A stretch of 64,000 nt of DNA, taken from positions 446,463-510,462 of the forward strand of contig CAJNOP010000062.1 of the NCBI GenBank assembly GCA_905250075.1, in the 5' to 3' direction. A program made the position numbers and the translations under genes. Source of the DNA: Rotaria sp. Silwood1 (taxonomy: Eukaryota; Rotifera; Eurotatoria; Philodinida; Philodinidae). The first letter of the stretch is position 1; the number at the start of each line of letters is the position of its first letter. Shown here piece after piece: positions 1 to 11,574 of the stretch. The notes under the pieces are model-generated. The model made no database searches. It saw only the letters and a program-made list of their open reading frames with translations, and was not told where the DNA came from.

Positions 1-124
1 TTCGATGAAGTATTAGCATGCGATGGTGCTTTGTTAATCTTAAAATATCTTCATCAACGAAAGGTTTAATAAACAATAATGCAGCAATGATTCCAGCAAT
101 AAAAAGTATGAATTTAATGAGCAT
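1..124 (-). CDS. 5' end of an unidentified gene with an N-terminal membrane/signal segment (partial)
   Basis: An ATG at 124 on the minus strand opens a frame that runs 41 codons to the window edge without a stop. The protein begins MLIKFILFIAGIIAALLF and continues with a more charged stretch (KPFVDEDILRLTKHHRM). A single basic residue followed by about 15 hydrophobic residues is typical of a signal peptide or signal anchor. Nothing in these residues identifies a family. The rest lies outside the window. A chance hydrophobic frame in AT-rich DNA is possible, so confidence is moderate. Confidence 0.4.
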   Translation of the reverse strand, partial: MLIKFILFIAGIIAALLFIKPFVDEDILRLTKHHRMLILHR

Positions 125-2033
125 TGTGAAGACTGTATATGTAAGTAGTCAGTGATAATGAAATCAATATAGTAAATGTATGAAAACAAGCATTCATTTT
201 TCTTTATTTTTATACTCAAATATGGGTGTTAGGACATGATTGATCAAATTATATGCGTAATAGTGATACAAATAATAGGCCACATTGGTTATTATGTCCC
301 ATCGATATTGCGAAAAAAGAAAAAGGAGAGCAAGAAAACCTTTTGGGTGGTTCAAATAGTGTATGCAGAATTTTTTCAAATTAGGGTGTGCCGCACTTTT
401 TTTAAGTTTAACAATCTCGTTTTTAACAAAAAATACAATTTTTGCCGAAGAAAAACTGAAAATTTTCTGGAATCAGACGGTTCACAGCATCTGCATGGCT
501 GCTTCTGTTATTTATGAAACTTCTTTTTCTTATATGGCATTTATTAATCGACCAAAAATAGCCTTCAAAATATCATTTTCAAACTAATTATCTATTTTAT
601 TTAATTAAGCAACAATTCCTACAACTTTAGAATATTCAACGTAAAAAAAAACCTTGATTGTTTTTTCATGTTCGTAAATTACTATGTTTAGCAAGCAATG
701 CCTATTCAAGCATTTTGTCACCTATATTCTCTCGATAAATATAGGTAAATACAATGATTCGAGTAAATAAAGAAGCATTCGATCATAATTTTATATGATT
801 CGATTCATCACAATCAAAACATATTAGCATATACATAGACACAACCTACAAGTTGATCAGCGATATAAACCATGTGCTAGTAATTTGCTTTCTTTCTTCT
901 TGTTTTGAATTATACAATAAGAAGAAATAGTCTCTTGGCCTAAAAACAAATGAGATAAATTCTAATAACGATGCATGATGTCAATGATATTTTTAGAGCA
1001 ATATCAAAATACTTAGATGCCATAAAATATCAAAATACATGACACTTGTTTTTAGCAATCTATACAAAAGTAATTGCATCTAATCATTATACACGTATTC
1101 ACTAGTAATACAAGAGGACAATAATCAATAGAGACATCATGACCTTCAACAGAATAAAAAAAAAAGATATCATATTGAAAAAAGAAAAGAAGAGATGTGA
1201 AGTATAACGTTCAATAACCGTTAGAATTCTCAAATGAGAACAAGTTGTATTCTTGCAGAGGAATGGATAATTTACAAACATTACTAAATTGTAAATAAAT
1301 TAATTAATCATTTGTGAATAGAATATAAATAAATTCATTCTATGATGGATTTATTTTTTAATGTTTCTTTATTTTGCATCTAATGATATAATAACTAAGA
1401 ACGAAAGATTTCTTCTATAATTAATATTAAACCTAGTGCTGTTTTCTACTGACGAGAATATTAAATTCAAATTTGATTTTTTTTTGGATATCATATACTT
1501 CGTCATCATACTCGTTGTTTAATATAAAAGACTCAGCTATGAATGTTTTTGTTCTTCTTTTGATGGCAGCCTACAGGTTAAATAGGTGAGAAGTTTTTTT
1601 CATAGTCTTGATAAAGAATAATTCATCAAAATATTCATAAATTACTGAAGAATGTTAATGAAAACTCAAAACTCTGTTTGAATGAATGTATCTAAAGAAT
1701 TCTTGTTTTACATGTAGATAGTGCATGATATTTTTATTTCGATTTTTCAAATTTTTCTTTAGCAGTGCAATATGAGCTTTATTCAGACTTTTTGTTACTT
1801 TTGTAACGCCAAGCGCATTTATTTTATCACGACATATAAGTAAACTTATTTTTCTAAGAGTAATAACAGTTTTATTTCGTGTTGCAGTTTTGTTTATGTT
1901 AACTGTATCACAAAACTCAATCAGAGAATGAACTATCTGAAATAAAGTACATGTGATGCAATGTATTTGATCGAAATAAAGTATAGAAATGGAACACACT
2001 TGTTTTAATACAATGATAGATAAATGAAAGTCA
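125..2033. other. Intergenic stretch without a convincing gene
   Basis: AT-rich sequence. An ATG at 363 opens a 74-codon frame with a signal-like start (MQNFFKLGCAALFLSLTISF), and an ATG near 1540 opens a 16-codon hydrophobic frame that ends beside a GTGAG donor-like site. Neither has coding-like composition further on. A 141-codon minus frame (1655-2080) starts by reading the acidic-tail codons of the neighbouring small ORF in another frame. I would not annotate any of them as genes. Confidence 0.4.
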
Positions 2034-2261
2034 TTAATCATCAGTATCATCTGTACTGTAGTTGTTAGAATCATCATCATTTACTTTTTTCGATTTCTCT
2101 TCAACACAAATATTAGCTTTTTCAAATGTTGTCTCATATTGTTTGACATGACTGATATGACTGGTTGCTTCTGTCATACGTAAATTATAAATCCATTCTT
2201 GCACCAATTCGTTTACTTCAGTTGAAGTAAATTTCATGTTTCTATCACGCATATGTGCCAT
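2034..2261 (-). CDS. Small hypothetical protein with acidic tail
   Basis: A 75-codon frame from an ATG at 2261. It has a mixed, soluble-protein-like composition (MKFTSTEVNELVQEWIYNLRM..., then VKQYETTFEKAN) and ends in a Ser/Asp-rich acidic tail (DDDSNNYSTDDTDD). The balanced charge, Trp and Glu content differ from the Phe/Ile/Lys-rich chance frames nearby, which is why it is listed. I do not recognise a family. It could be a complete small protein, or the last exon of a longer gene with upstream exons between 2261 and the RTP-like gene. No splice sites could be assigned with confidence. Confidence 0.35.
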   Translation of the reverse strand: MAHMRDRNMKFTSTEVNELVQEWIYNLRMTEATSHISHVKQYETTFEKANICVEEKSKKVNDDDSNNYSTDDTDD

Positions 2262-2435
2262 ATTGGCTCAGACTAACTGTTATAGGATTTAGGGTACAGT
2301 GTCTCATAGGTGAAAGAATGTGGGTTTGATGATGGCTGAAGAAAAACCCAATATCCATAGCTACACAACAACATCAAAAGTAAGGTTTTTGATGACGATT
2401 TCAATAAAAAAAATCTCGAAAGTAAACAAAGCTTC

Positions 2436-3057
2436 TCACAAAGTCGAAGGTGACTAAAAACTTATAGAAGAAAATATTTTTTTAGCTGTTTTGGTTTTGC
2501 AAAAAAATTAGTGAGTAGTCTTCAGTAAAATCTTCATATATTTTGAATGCAAATAATGATTCTCTGAACTTTGGTAGAAAGAAAAATGTCGAAAGGAACA
2601 ATGTCGAAATGTGAAAAACCGAAATGTCAAAATCTAAAAAAAAATTGTTCAAAGATATGCTTTCCACGTATTATCCATAAAGATGCCATCGCAAGTTGAT
2701 TTTAATTGCATTGTATTCGGTTAAACGAATATAATGCTCTTCGCCGAAAAGGATTTCATTGACAGACTTGCGGGACGCTTTAGACTGTTGCGAGAGCTTT
2801 AGCGAAGAACAAATGATGCACCAAAAATTTTAGTTAAATTGTTCAATTGCCTTATGGAGAATTTTTTGCTTGTCTTTGATCCATTTCTTATTTAATAATA
2901 AAATTCATTTACATTTAACTGTTGCTTATTTTATATGCTTAGTAAAAAATCTAAATCTATTTTGATATTTTTTGTCCTCCAATATTTTGCCTCTCGACGT
3001 TTTTACTTTCGACCAAAGTTCTGATTATCCAAATAGTTATCAACTTCGACTTTGCGT
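2436..3057. repeat. Inverted-repeat (foldback/MITE-like) element
   Basis: The left end (caaagtcgaaggtgac, about 2439) reappears inverted at the right end (about 3040-3056). Further in, AACTTTGGT[A/C]GAAAG followed by AAAAATGTCGAAAGG (about 2568-2600) pairs with the inverse of about 2988-3022. The left arm carries about 100 bp absent from the right arm (about 2460-2565). The GTCGAAA motif repeats inside the left arm. No transposase frame and no clear target duplication were seen. This looks like a decayed non-autonomous element. Confidence 0.5.
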
Positions 3058-3633
3058 CGATTAATAAAGAAAATGATGGGCTACCAGCTCATTATATTAC
3101 AGTTGGGAAAGTATATCGTTTTCAAAGTGAATTAAGCTCATCTTCGAAATTCATCATGTATTACCAGGAGAAAAGCGACTGATATTTTTTTTATTGACTT
3201 TCTAAAAGATAAAGCAATGTCGACTTCAGATAGTACAAAAAAATTCGAGTTACTTCTCTTTTTCTTTTTGTTCTAAATCTATTCAACAAATAGCCATGAT
3301 CTTTTCACTGAGAAATGAACATTAGTTTCTAGACATCTTTTAGATATGAGAAAATGATATTCATTGATAAACGTTATTGCACGATTTTCTCCACTGTTTC
3401 ATCTTTTTTCTTTCATTTTTTTGAGAATAGAAATAGTTTTTTTGCTGAAGTCAACTATTTTTAAAATAGAATGCATGAAAATTTCTACATTAATTAACTA
3501 TTGATTATTTTTATTAATATGCCATGTTATAGAAAAGAAAAATTCTAATTTTTATTTTCACTCAGTATAATGATAGATTAGTTAAAAAAGAAATAAATCA
3601 CATTGATAGTAAATATTTATCTTGATTTTATCT
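3058..3633. other. Intergenic, nothing recognised
   Basis: AT-rich sequence between the foldback element and the 3' end of the RTP-like gene. It holds the presumed 3' UTR of that minus-strand gene. No coding frame or further repeat was recognised. Confidence 0.4.
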
Positions 3634-4305
3634 TCATTCTGTAATGACAAGGTTTGTTAATTGATCGTGACGTTTACGATAAAGGCAACATCCTACTGCG
3701 CATGCTTCACATAGATCGACAAGATGATCTCTATTAGTCAGTTGTCCTCGATAGCCATTATGAGAAAAATGAAGACCATAAAACTTGTTAGCAATCCAGC
3801 GGTGTAACCATGTTACAAGATGTTGAGATCGTTCATTAGTAAGTTCGCCTGTCATATATTCATGACACTCCTTACATCCTTGTGCAAAGATTTTCATTTG
3901 AATCCATCCACCAATCCATACTTGTCCATATTCATCTGTATCTGGTCCATAGTATGCTCGAAACAAAATAGTAGTGTAAGCTGAAGACCATATAGCATTT
4001 TTTTCTGCAACATCGCTCTTAATGCATTTTACGCAACGAAATCTATGAAATAAGTAAAAAATTTATTTCGACTCTTACGACAAGACAATTTACCTTCCCT
4101 TTGTATTGTAAGTTTCATAGAACCATTTACCTACTATTTTATTCTTATCCAATCGAAGTCGGTTCGTATTAACGTTTCTTGGCATTCGTTCTAAGGTCCA
4201 TTCAGGAAAAATTGGATCGATGGTATTAAACTCTTTATAGAACAGTGGTTCAATGATTTGAAAATTTGTTAGATTTTGCTGTGATACTGGTTTATTAGTT
4301 GCCAT
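3634..4305 (-). CDS. RTP-like 3CxxC-type zinc-finger protein (two exons)
   Basis: Exon 1 is 4305-4094 and exon 2 is 4042-3634. The 51-bp intron is bounded by GT (4093) and AG (4043), and splicing joins AG+A into an Arg codon. The 206-residue product has the cysteine layout of the receptor-transporting-protein zinc finger: C74-V-K-C77, then WSSA (89-92), C127-K-E-C130, and LCEACAVGCC (181-190). The motif FRCVKC spans the splice junction, which supports the intron. Vertebrate RTPs of this family help chemosensory receptors and other membrane proteins reach the surface and end in a transmembrane segment. This one stops at ...LTNLVITE with no C-terminal hydrophobic helix, so it is probably soluble. 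The frame extends upstream from a TTG, but the ATG at 4305 (MATNKPVSQQN) is the first credible start. It lies 57 bp from a transposon-like element. Confidence 0.85.
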
Positions 4306-4361
4306 AAGAAATAAATTGACGCGTGATTTCAACCATACGTAATAAGTGTTTTTAGAAGATA

Positions 4362-5400
4362 TATATATGTTGTGGTCAAAATTAAAATTCAGTCAAATTT
4401 AAAATTTGCCTAGTCAAAATTGAAATTTTAATTTCGTCTAGTCAAAATTGAAATTTTAATTTCGTCTAGGCAAAATTAAAATTCTAATTTTGTCCAATAT
4501 GATCTCAGTCAAAATTAAAATTTGAATTTTGACCAGACAAAATTAAAATGTGTTTCTCATGAATAGGAAGTCTTATAGAAAGAAAAACAATTAAGATAGA
4601 ACAAATCTCTTTTATTTTGCAATTAGTGGCATAACAAAGATTTTGTATATGTAAACGCTGGATCTTAGCATAGAGCATGGGATTCAGATGAAGCTTCTGG
4701 AGAATGACATTGGGTCCAAATGATCATTTTTTATCAAAAAGTTTTCCTGATCAAAGTTTGCGGAAAAAAGTTTTCTCCTATTCCTCATCAACATTTTTTC
4801 CTCTCAAAACGCTATAGCGGGATTTATTCTTTCAGAATTTATTCCCCCTATGGCTTTTATTAATTATGATAATATCTCAGCACACCCACACTCAAACCTG
4901 TGCCCTCATCCACACTCAGACCTTCCCCTGCATCCTACATCCTCACTCTCACCTTGTATGTATTAAGGAATAGCGTGGGATTTATCTCAAAATGCTTAAC
5001 GATTTATTGAAAAGTCCGAATAATCTCCAAAAAAAATAAGTCCCGGTAGCTGCTGGAAGATTTTGATAATACTTTAAAAATTTTGAAAAATTCGTGAATT
5101 GTCCCAATGTTTTCGACCTTGCGATTCCCCTAGCTACATCAAATTTGATCTAAAAATGCGCATCCTCTCAGGAATTATAACGTTTTGAATTTTTGCTACA
5201 TGTTGCAGCTGAGATCCAACATATACAAAAATCCTGCTTACACCACTATTTGTTATCCTTGGTTATCAAAGTTTTATCGTTTTATGTACCTCAGAAATAT
5301 TTTAATTTTGTCTAGTCAAAATTAGAATTTTAATTTTGCCTAGACGAAATTAAAATTTCAATTTTGACTGAATTTTAATTTTGACCACAACATATATATA
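4362..5400. mobile_element. TIR element (about 1.04 kb), non-autonomous, carrying a nested element
   Basis: The ends are inverted copies of each other: TATATATATGTTGTGGTC... at 4362 and ...GACCACAACATATATATA ending at 5400. They match over about 38 bp and then imperfectly for more than 100 bp. Subterminal DNA is built of short units such as GTCAAAATTGAAATTTTAAT and its inverse, repeated several times (about 4375-4550 and 5297-5385). There is no transposase frame. The TA-rich boundary would suit a TA-targeting family, but the duplication cannot be fixed because the ends are themselves TA repeats. A second element (4624-5248) sits inside. Confidence 0.75.
4624..5248. mobile_element. Decayed hAT-like MITE nested in the TIR element
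   Basis: The left end reads TAGTGGCATAACAAAGATTT and the inverse of the right end reads TAGTGGTGTAAGCAGGATTT. Similarity continues inward through TTTTGTATATGT and TGGATCT. The flanking octamers TTTGCAAT (left) and TTTGTTAT (right) agree at 6 of 8 positions, as expected of an old 8-bp target duplication. The interior shares AGAGCATGGGAYYCAGATGAA and TTGGGTCCAAATGAT with the element at 47708-48222, so both belong to one family. Family assignment rests on TIR start and duplication length only. Confidence 0.65.
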
Positions 5401-8400
5401 AACTCTTCTATAGTTAAAATATAGTTTGACTCATGAGTTTGCTTTCTTGAAATTTCGCGGATAAACAATGATGACACAAGTATTCAACAAACGTTCGTTC
5501 TATTATCTACCTTTTGCTATTTCAAAACATTATAGCAAAGTTGCTGATATATAAGTTCTGGTTTATTTTTGTAAGACGAAAAAATATTTTAATTATGTTG
5601 TGAAAGAAAATTTTTCTTCACATCGCACTTCATAAAAGAAGAGAATTTTCGTCGTGAGTTATGCATCAAAAGAAAAAATTGATATGGTTTTCTCTGTTAA
5701 TGCGAATCATATTATTATTTGTCGTATGATTTCAACCAAACTTGATGTGAATATTTTATCTTAAACAAGATTTCTACATTATCATTAGACTCAAAAATTA
5801 AAAAAGCCGTTTTTAACTAGAGAATGATTTAAGTTTTGAGTACATTGTTATTACTAGTAACAATTCTTCAAAGAAATTCTTTATACTATTGTACAATTTA
5901 AAATACATTATAGTGAAGTTTTATCGCTGAAAAGATTGCATCGGTTTACTTTTGATTGAACGAATGTTTTACGTCCGAAAAAAGTTTCTAATCGGATTGA
6001 CACTCAGAAGAACGCGCCTGGATAAAGCAGTATAGATACGCATCATTGATTCTATTAGATTCGCACTTACATACATGAAAGTCTTTATATATAAACATTT
6101 AATAATTGTGCGTACGAAAACATAAGAATATTTCTGCAAAAATATCACGCTTATTCATTCAAAACACTATTAGAATGATAAAAATACGAAGCACGAGTAG
6201 CAAGCATTTGTGAAGAGATGCACGAGCTTTTGTTCACAGATAAGATTCGATAAAGAATAGAAATATCCTCCAATTACCATCAGACACGTTTGTACTTGAA
6301 TATTCGAGGTTACCGTTTGCTCGAGCAAACTTTTCTGAATAATCGTTCAATATAAAAGTGGTGATTTTGTTATACCACAAAGCAGACAGTTAAAGCTAGA
6401 TCGTAATACAGTTCAAATTTTCTCTTTTGCTAAAATAAAAACTGAGCTCTTTGATTTTAGTTAACAACTTTTTTGGCTATACATTTTTCTACGTTTGTTT
6501 TTAAACAAACAATGGAACGTTCAAAAAGCAGACTCTAGTACGACCTAAGTTTGAATGTATTGTACAATTTAAAAACCAGTTCGACATGTTAGCTCGAATT
6601 CTCATATTGAAAACTTTGCTCCAGTAAAAAGTATTTTTGAGCAATCAATTTACTATAATTTATCAGTATCTTGGATAAAAATAACAAAAAAAATTATTCT
6701 TGAGTGGGAAAGGTGCTTAAGATATTTAATAAAAATGACAAATTATGCATCTGAAGAAAGAAAAACAAGTGATTATTATTTCGTAATAACTCATTCTAAT
6801 ACTCTCAGTCTTCATGTTTCTACTTTATATTATCAAATTCTTCATATATTAAGAAATTGTTGTCTTTATAGCTATTCATAATCGAATATGAAAATGACAC
6901 CACACAAATCCGTGTAATACAAAAGTAGTTAGAACAATAAGATAGGTTTTTATTTTACCAAACTATTCCTTGATGTATACAAATAGATACAAGAATAATA
7001 TCTTCTGAATTCCATTCATTAAAATTTCATGCAGTGAATATTTTTTAAAATATGCCATTGATGAGTTGTCGGCTTTTTTTTCTGTAGAAAAAGTCAAACG
7101 TAAAGTTTCCATTAATTTATCATCTATATTTGGAATGAAAACTCATGCTAGCATTTAGCAAGTAGTTTCTGCAATGATGACTAAGATGAAAAACTTTGTT
7201 CATTAGTTCAATTGTTTTTTTTGGAAAGTTAATGTAGAACTTGTTTCAATTTAACATTTTTCTAACTTTTCGAAACTATCTTGCAAACAGTGATGAGCTC
7301 GCTTCGAATTTTTCAAAATTTAAATTGAATCAAACTTAAATGAGCAAAAAGCTATACTTCTGTAATAATATCGTCTGTGTATCAGAAGATCTCACTATAA
7401 CCGAAACTCTCTCAAAGGAATGATGTCTTCGATATAATAGAAGATTTTCTCTTATTTATTTAATTAAGAAATTGTATACTTAAACAAAAAATGCCTCTGA
7501 AATATGCCTAGTTGTCAAGATTCTCATCAGAAAATTGGTAAAGACTGAAGTTAAAACTATTTATATGTCTTATTAATCGTAAAATATCCTTTTCGATACT
7601 TAAAACGATAAGATTTTTCTTGGAAATCGTTTTAATTATTAGTTACTGAGAAAAAAAAGGAATCTAACAGAAGGCTAATCTGGAACATTTATCCGCTCGG
7701 ACATAACAGTATACATAGGATCTTTCATGATAAGGCGTGGAGGGACGTTATGATGATGGCATAGATGATGAATAATGAAGCATGGATTTGTCATAGTCAT
7801 CATATGATCAATATAAAAAATGTGAACTGATCAAGTTATAAATTCAGGAATTAATATTAAGATTTTATAAGTTTATTCAGATATATAATAATACGTTGAG
7901 ATCTGCTGTATATGTATAAAAGGTTTATTAAACAATGAAATCAAAAATTAGAATAATAATAATAATAATAAGACTAAATTAAGCAAAACAGAAAAATAAC
8001 GAGCGAATAGCAATAAGATAAACCAAAACCAAAGCCCTAGTAAAAATAAACTTTATTCAAAGTATAGAAATAAATAAATCAAATCGTTTCTCTCGAGATA
8101 GATTATTGTTGGAGAGCAAGTATAGTCTGTGAGAGATTTTTCACTTGGCGTTATGTTTTACTCATCCATCTTACTTTACAAATAAAAATACTGATCTGAA
8201 CTGTATTAATTTGTCTAAGATTCAAACCAAATCGAGTTGTGTCCATCTTTACTTGAGAATGAATAAGATCATACAGATCGTAGTATCAAAGTTGTTATAG
8301 AAATTATATGACTGATTTGTTTATCAAGTTGTATGAAAGATACAATCTGTAGCTGTGTCGTGTAACTTGTTATAAGGAATAAAGAGATCGTTATCTAAAA

Positions 8401-9204
8401 TTCGGCATGTCTATTTTGATGCCTTATTCGACTAATTTGATAGTCGAATAATATTTTAATTATTCAAGGTACTTTTTATGTAGAACAACATGGAAAACTG
8501 TAATCTATAGTAATATGATGTTGATAGATCATATTCTTGCTGTTTTCTTTTCTATTACTATGTGAAAGTCTTTATTAAAACTACAATTTTAGATAAAATT
8601 ATATCTTTTGTTTTAGCTGAATGAATTGCTCCTATGTTTTTGAAATTTTGATTTACATTCAAAATCGACTTTACTACTTATGTAATCATGAAACGTTTCT
8701 AGGGTACGTCTAAATGCGTTTTTTTTCTTTTTCTTGCAAATGATGCCACCTAAGCATATCTCACATATAAATAGCCTTGAAACGCGCTTAAAATACGCTT
8801 ATTGTAATTTTTTTAATAACGTGTTTCACGCCATATGCGCATATTCAAACAAGGCACTAGAATCTGTTGACAACCTCAAGTTAAATATGATAGAACGTTC
8901 TCCATCGAAGACACGCAATCACATAGTCTTATTATGTACGTTCTTTGACGCTCTTAATTTTCAGTTACGCATCTCAATGCAGTTTGTTATTTCTTATTAC
9001 ATTGCGAGTATACATTTGAATTCGTTTATCACTTTGAATGTATCTGTTGTCTCATCGAGGTAAATAAAAATAGTGTTTGTCATCTCAATAGTTTCTTTTA
9101 ATAATGAAGACTTATAAAATGTAGTTTACTACTTGTTGTGTGAAACAAATAAGAATAGATAGCTATACATTAGAAAACTTCTGATCGTCTTTGTTGATCT
9201 TTCA
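5401..9204. other. Long intergenic stretch without a recognisable gene
   Basis: AT-rich sequence. It contains a perfect 16-bp palindrome GTTTGCTCGAGCAAAC at 6315-6330 and a short (AAT)n run near 7953-7972. A 109-codon frame at 8734-9063 starts with TTG, lacks protein-like composition and matches no family I know. The block 8740-9060 is noticeably less AT-rich than its surroundings and may be an old repeat. Confidence 0.4.
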
Positions 9205-10225
9205 TTTTAATAAATATATTAAGTGCGTACAATGTAAATTTTGAGTGGATTTTCATTCTTGTTCATTTATATTTCGTTTGATAGACGTTGATAAGTTGAT
9301 CACAAATAAATAGTTTTTCGATTCAATTACTGTTTGGCTGAAAAAAAAAACATGAATGACTAAAAATGTATCATTGATAAATATAAACTAGTGTTTGTTG
9401 CAGAAATTATCAAATTTTTAATTACGTTATTATCTTGAATTGTATGAAACAATTTTCTTCTGATTTATTTTTAATGAGATTAAAAAAATTCTTTCCGATA
9501 AAGATATAAATATGCAACATGCTTTGTAGCAGGAAATTATGTATATTCTTGTAAATCTATCTAGTTTTTTAAGTAACAAGAGATAGAAACTATTATTTTA
9601 CTTCATTGAGAATACATCAAATTATGAACTACAAAATTATCGATTTTTATTTTATTTTTAATTATGAGTCATGGCAATAAAAATCGTTAAAAATAAATGT
9701 ATTTTTCATTATTTCATCTGATTTTGTCCTCAAATGAGGACAAAATTTAATTTTCTCAATAATAAAACAAAAGTAATAATAACTAAATATGTATTTGTGT
9801 AGGTCAAAATCTGATGTATTCAAATGAGGTAAAACAATAGCTTCTATATCTTGTTATTAAAAAAACTAGATAGGCTTACAAAAAAATATACACAAATCCT
9901 TACTATGATACGTGTTAGAGATTAGGAAACCTGATTAACTTTAAATCTACTCAGATTTTGATGCAAATTAGAAGAAAATGTTTTGATAAAATTCAAGAAA
10001 CTAACGTTATTAGAATTTGATAATTTCTGTAAAAAAAAAAACGCGAGTTCATATTTATCAATGGTACACCTTTAGTCATTTGAGTTCTTTCAGATAAACA
10101 GCGATTGAATCAAAATAAAAACTATATATTGGTAACTAGCTAATCAAACTCTACCAAATTCAATATAAATGAACAAGAAAAAAAATCCACTCGAATTTTA
10201 CATTATACGCACGTTAATTACTATG
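9205..10225. repeat. 1-kb imperfect palindrome (foldback)
   Basis: Two arms of about 490 bp are inverted copies. Starting from the outer ends, GTGCGTACAATGTAAA (about 9222) pairs with the inverse of the end near 10213. GAGTGGATTTT, CTTGTTCATTTATATT, CATTGATAAATAT and CAGAAATTATCAAATT follow in the same order in both arms. The centre is a perfect hairpin, ATTTTGTCCTCA-aa-TGAGGACAAAAT, at 9721-9746. Divergence between the arms is moderate, with scattered substitutions and small indels. No coding frame is seen. It may be a large foldback element or a diverged inverted duplication. Confidence 0.75.
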
Positions 10226-11574
10226 TTAAATCAGAAAATATGTGAAGCCGTATCTGATTTTGACATGTATAGAATATTGATTCATTAACAATGTTGGGAC
10301 TTTATAATTTTAGTTCATATCAGCAGTGTTTTTTTTTTTATAGAACCAATTTTGTCCTTGCGCAGAGTATACATTAAATGTAAGAATAACTTCAAAGTAA
10401 AAAACAAAAGCATTTTCTTAGTTTTTCATGATTCATTATATAAGTTTTTCAATTCAGAAGAAGTTAGTATAATCAAGAAAAACTTCTTTCATGAACAAAA
10501 TGTTACTTTTCATATTTATTTACTTCTATTTCCATTATCTTTGTTCATAAATAAGTTTTCTAGAAGTCATATGCGACTGACAATGATCAAGAATTATAAT
10601 CGAAAAAAAAAAAATTAAAAAGAATTACTTAAGTTTAAACTTTGATTTTTAATTTAAAATTAAAACTGGAACACTCTATCTAATATCCACCCATCGTTGA
10701 ATAATTAATTATTTTAAGAAAATTAGTCATATCTGAATATTATCATGTACTTATGATAAATTTGACTGACAAATGAAAAAGAAGGAAATATTTCTAAATT
10801 CACATAATTTCATAAACTTATTGTGATAGAAATATGGAAAATCTTCAAATACGTTCGTTCACCTCAAAATGTTGCATTTTGAAGGATGAAAAATCCATTA
10901 TGATTCATAAGAGTCATGTGAGCATCTAGTCTGTTCTATAAATCTTCATGTCAATGTTTTTTTTCACCTGTTCTATTTTTATACTTTGTTCTTCATCATT
11001 TGATTTCTATTAAAACGGATATTTTTCTTTTTCTAATGCATCAACATAGAATATTAAAATTCTAAGACGGATTTACTTAGGTTTATGTCAAATTAATTTC
11101 ATACAGATAAGATTTATCTTCTCAGATATTTCATAAATGAAAAAATATGTATTTAGAACAAAATAATGAAATATCATTTTAATTATTTCATTAGATGAAA
11201 TTCAATGTAACAATAGAAGGATAATGTTAACAATGTAGTTCAAGTAGACTATATTATAAGTAACAATAAGCAACATATAACAAACAGAATCTTCTTGGCT
11301 TTTTTATTTGGCATATAAGGAAATGTTTTTTTCAGGCTTCAGATATCGATTCAATGTTTATTGACAGTGTTTAGGATCATCAGTAATTCCTAAGATATAA
11401 TCTCAGATATTTATAGAATATGATTAACATATTAATGATATACAATATATTTTTCTCAACAAAATAATCTATGAACACTTTATTTTTTTTTTGTTCAGAT
11501 CACATTGGAACATAAGAGTTACGAAGTAAAGAAATTCTAAAGATTACGCATTAAAAAAAAACCAAAAAATAAAT
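10226..11574. other. Upstream intergenic region of the first GPCR
   Basis: AT-rich, no credible coding frame. The 88-codon frame at 10352-10618 starts with TTG and is Lys/Phe/Asn-rich in the way of chance frames. Any promoter for the GPCR must lie here, but I could not pick out a specific core promoter element. Confidence 0.4.

Noticed and set aside
1655-2080. 141-codon minus-strand frame
   Set aside because: Its MMMILTTTVQMILMIND start is the acidic tail of the neighbouring small ORF read in another frame. The rest is Ile/Lys/Asn-rich with no recognisable domain and may be chance in AT-rich DNA.
8734-9063. 109-codon plus-strand frame
   Set aside because: It starts with TTG, shows no domain or protein-like pattern, and lies in a block that may be an old repeat.
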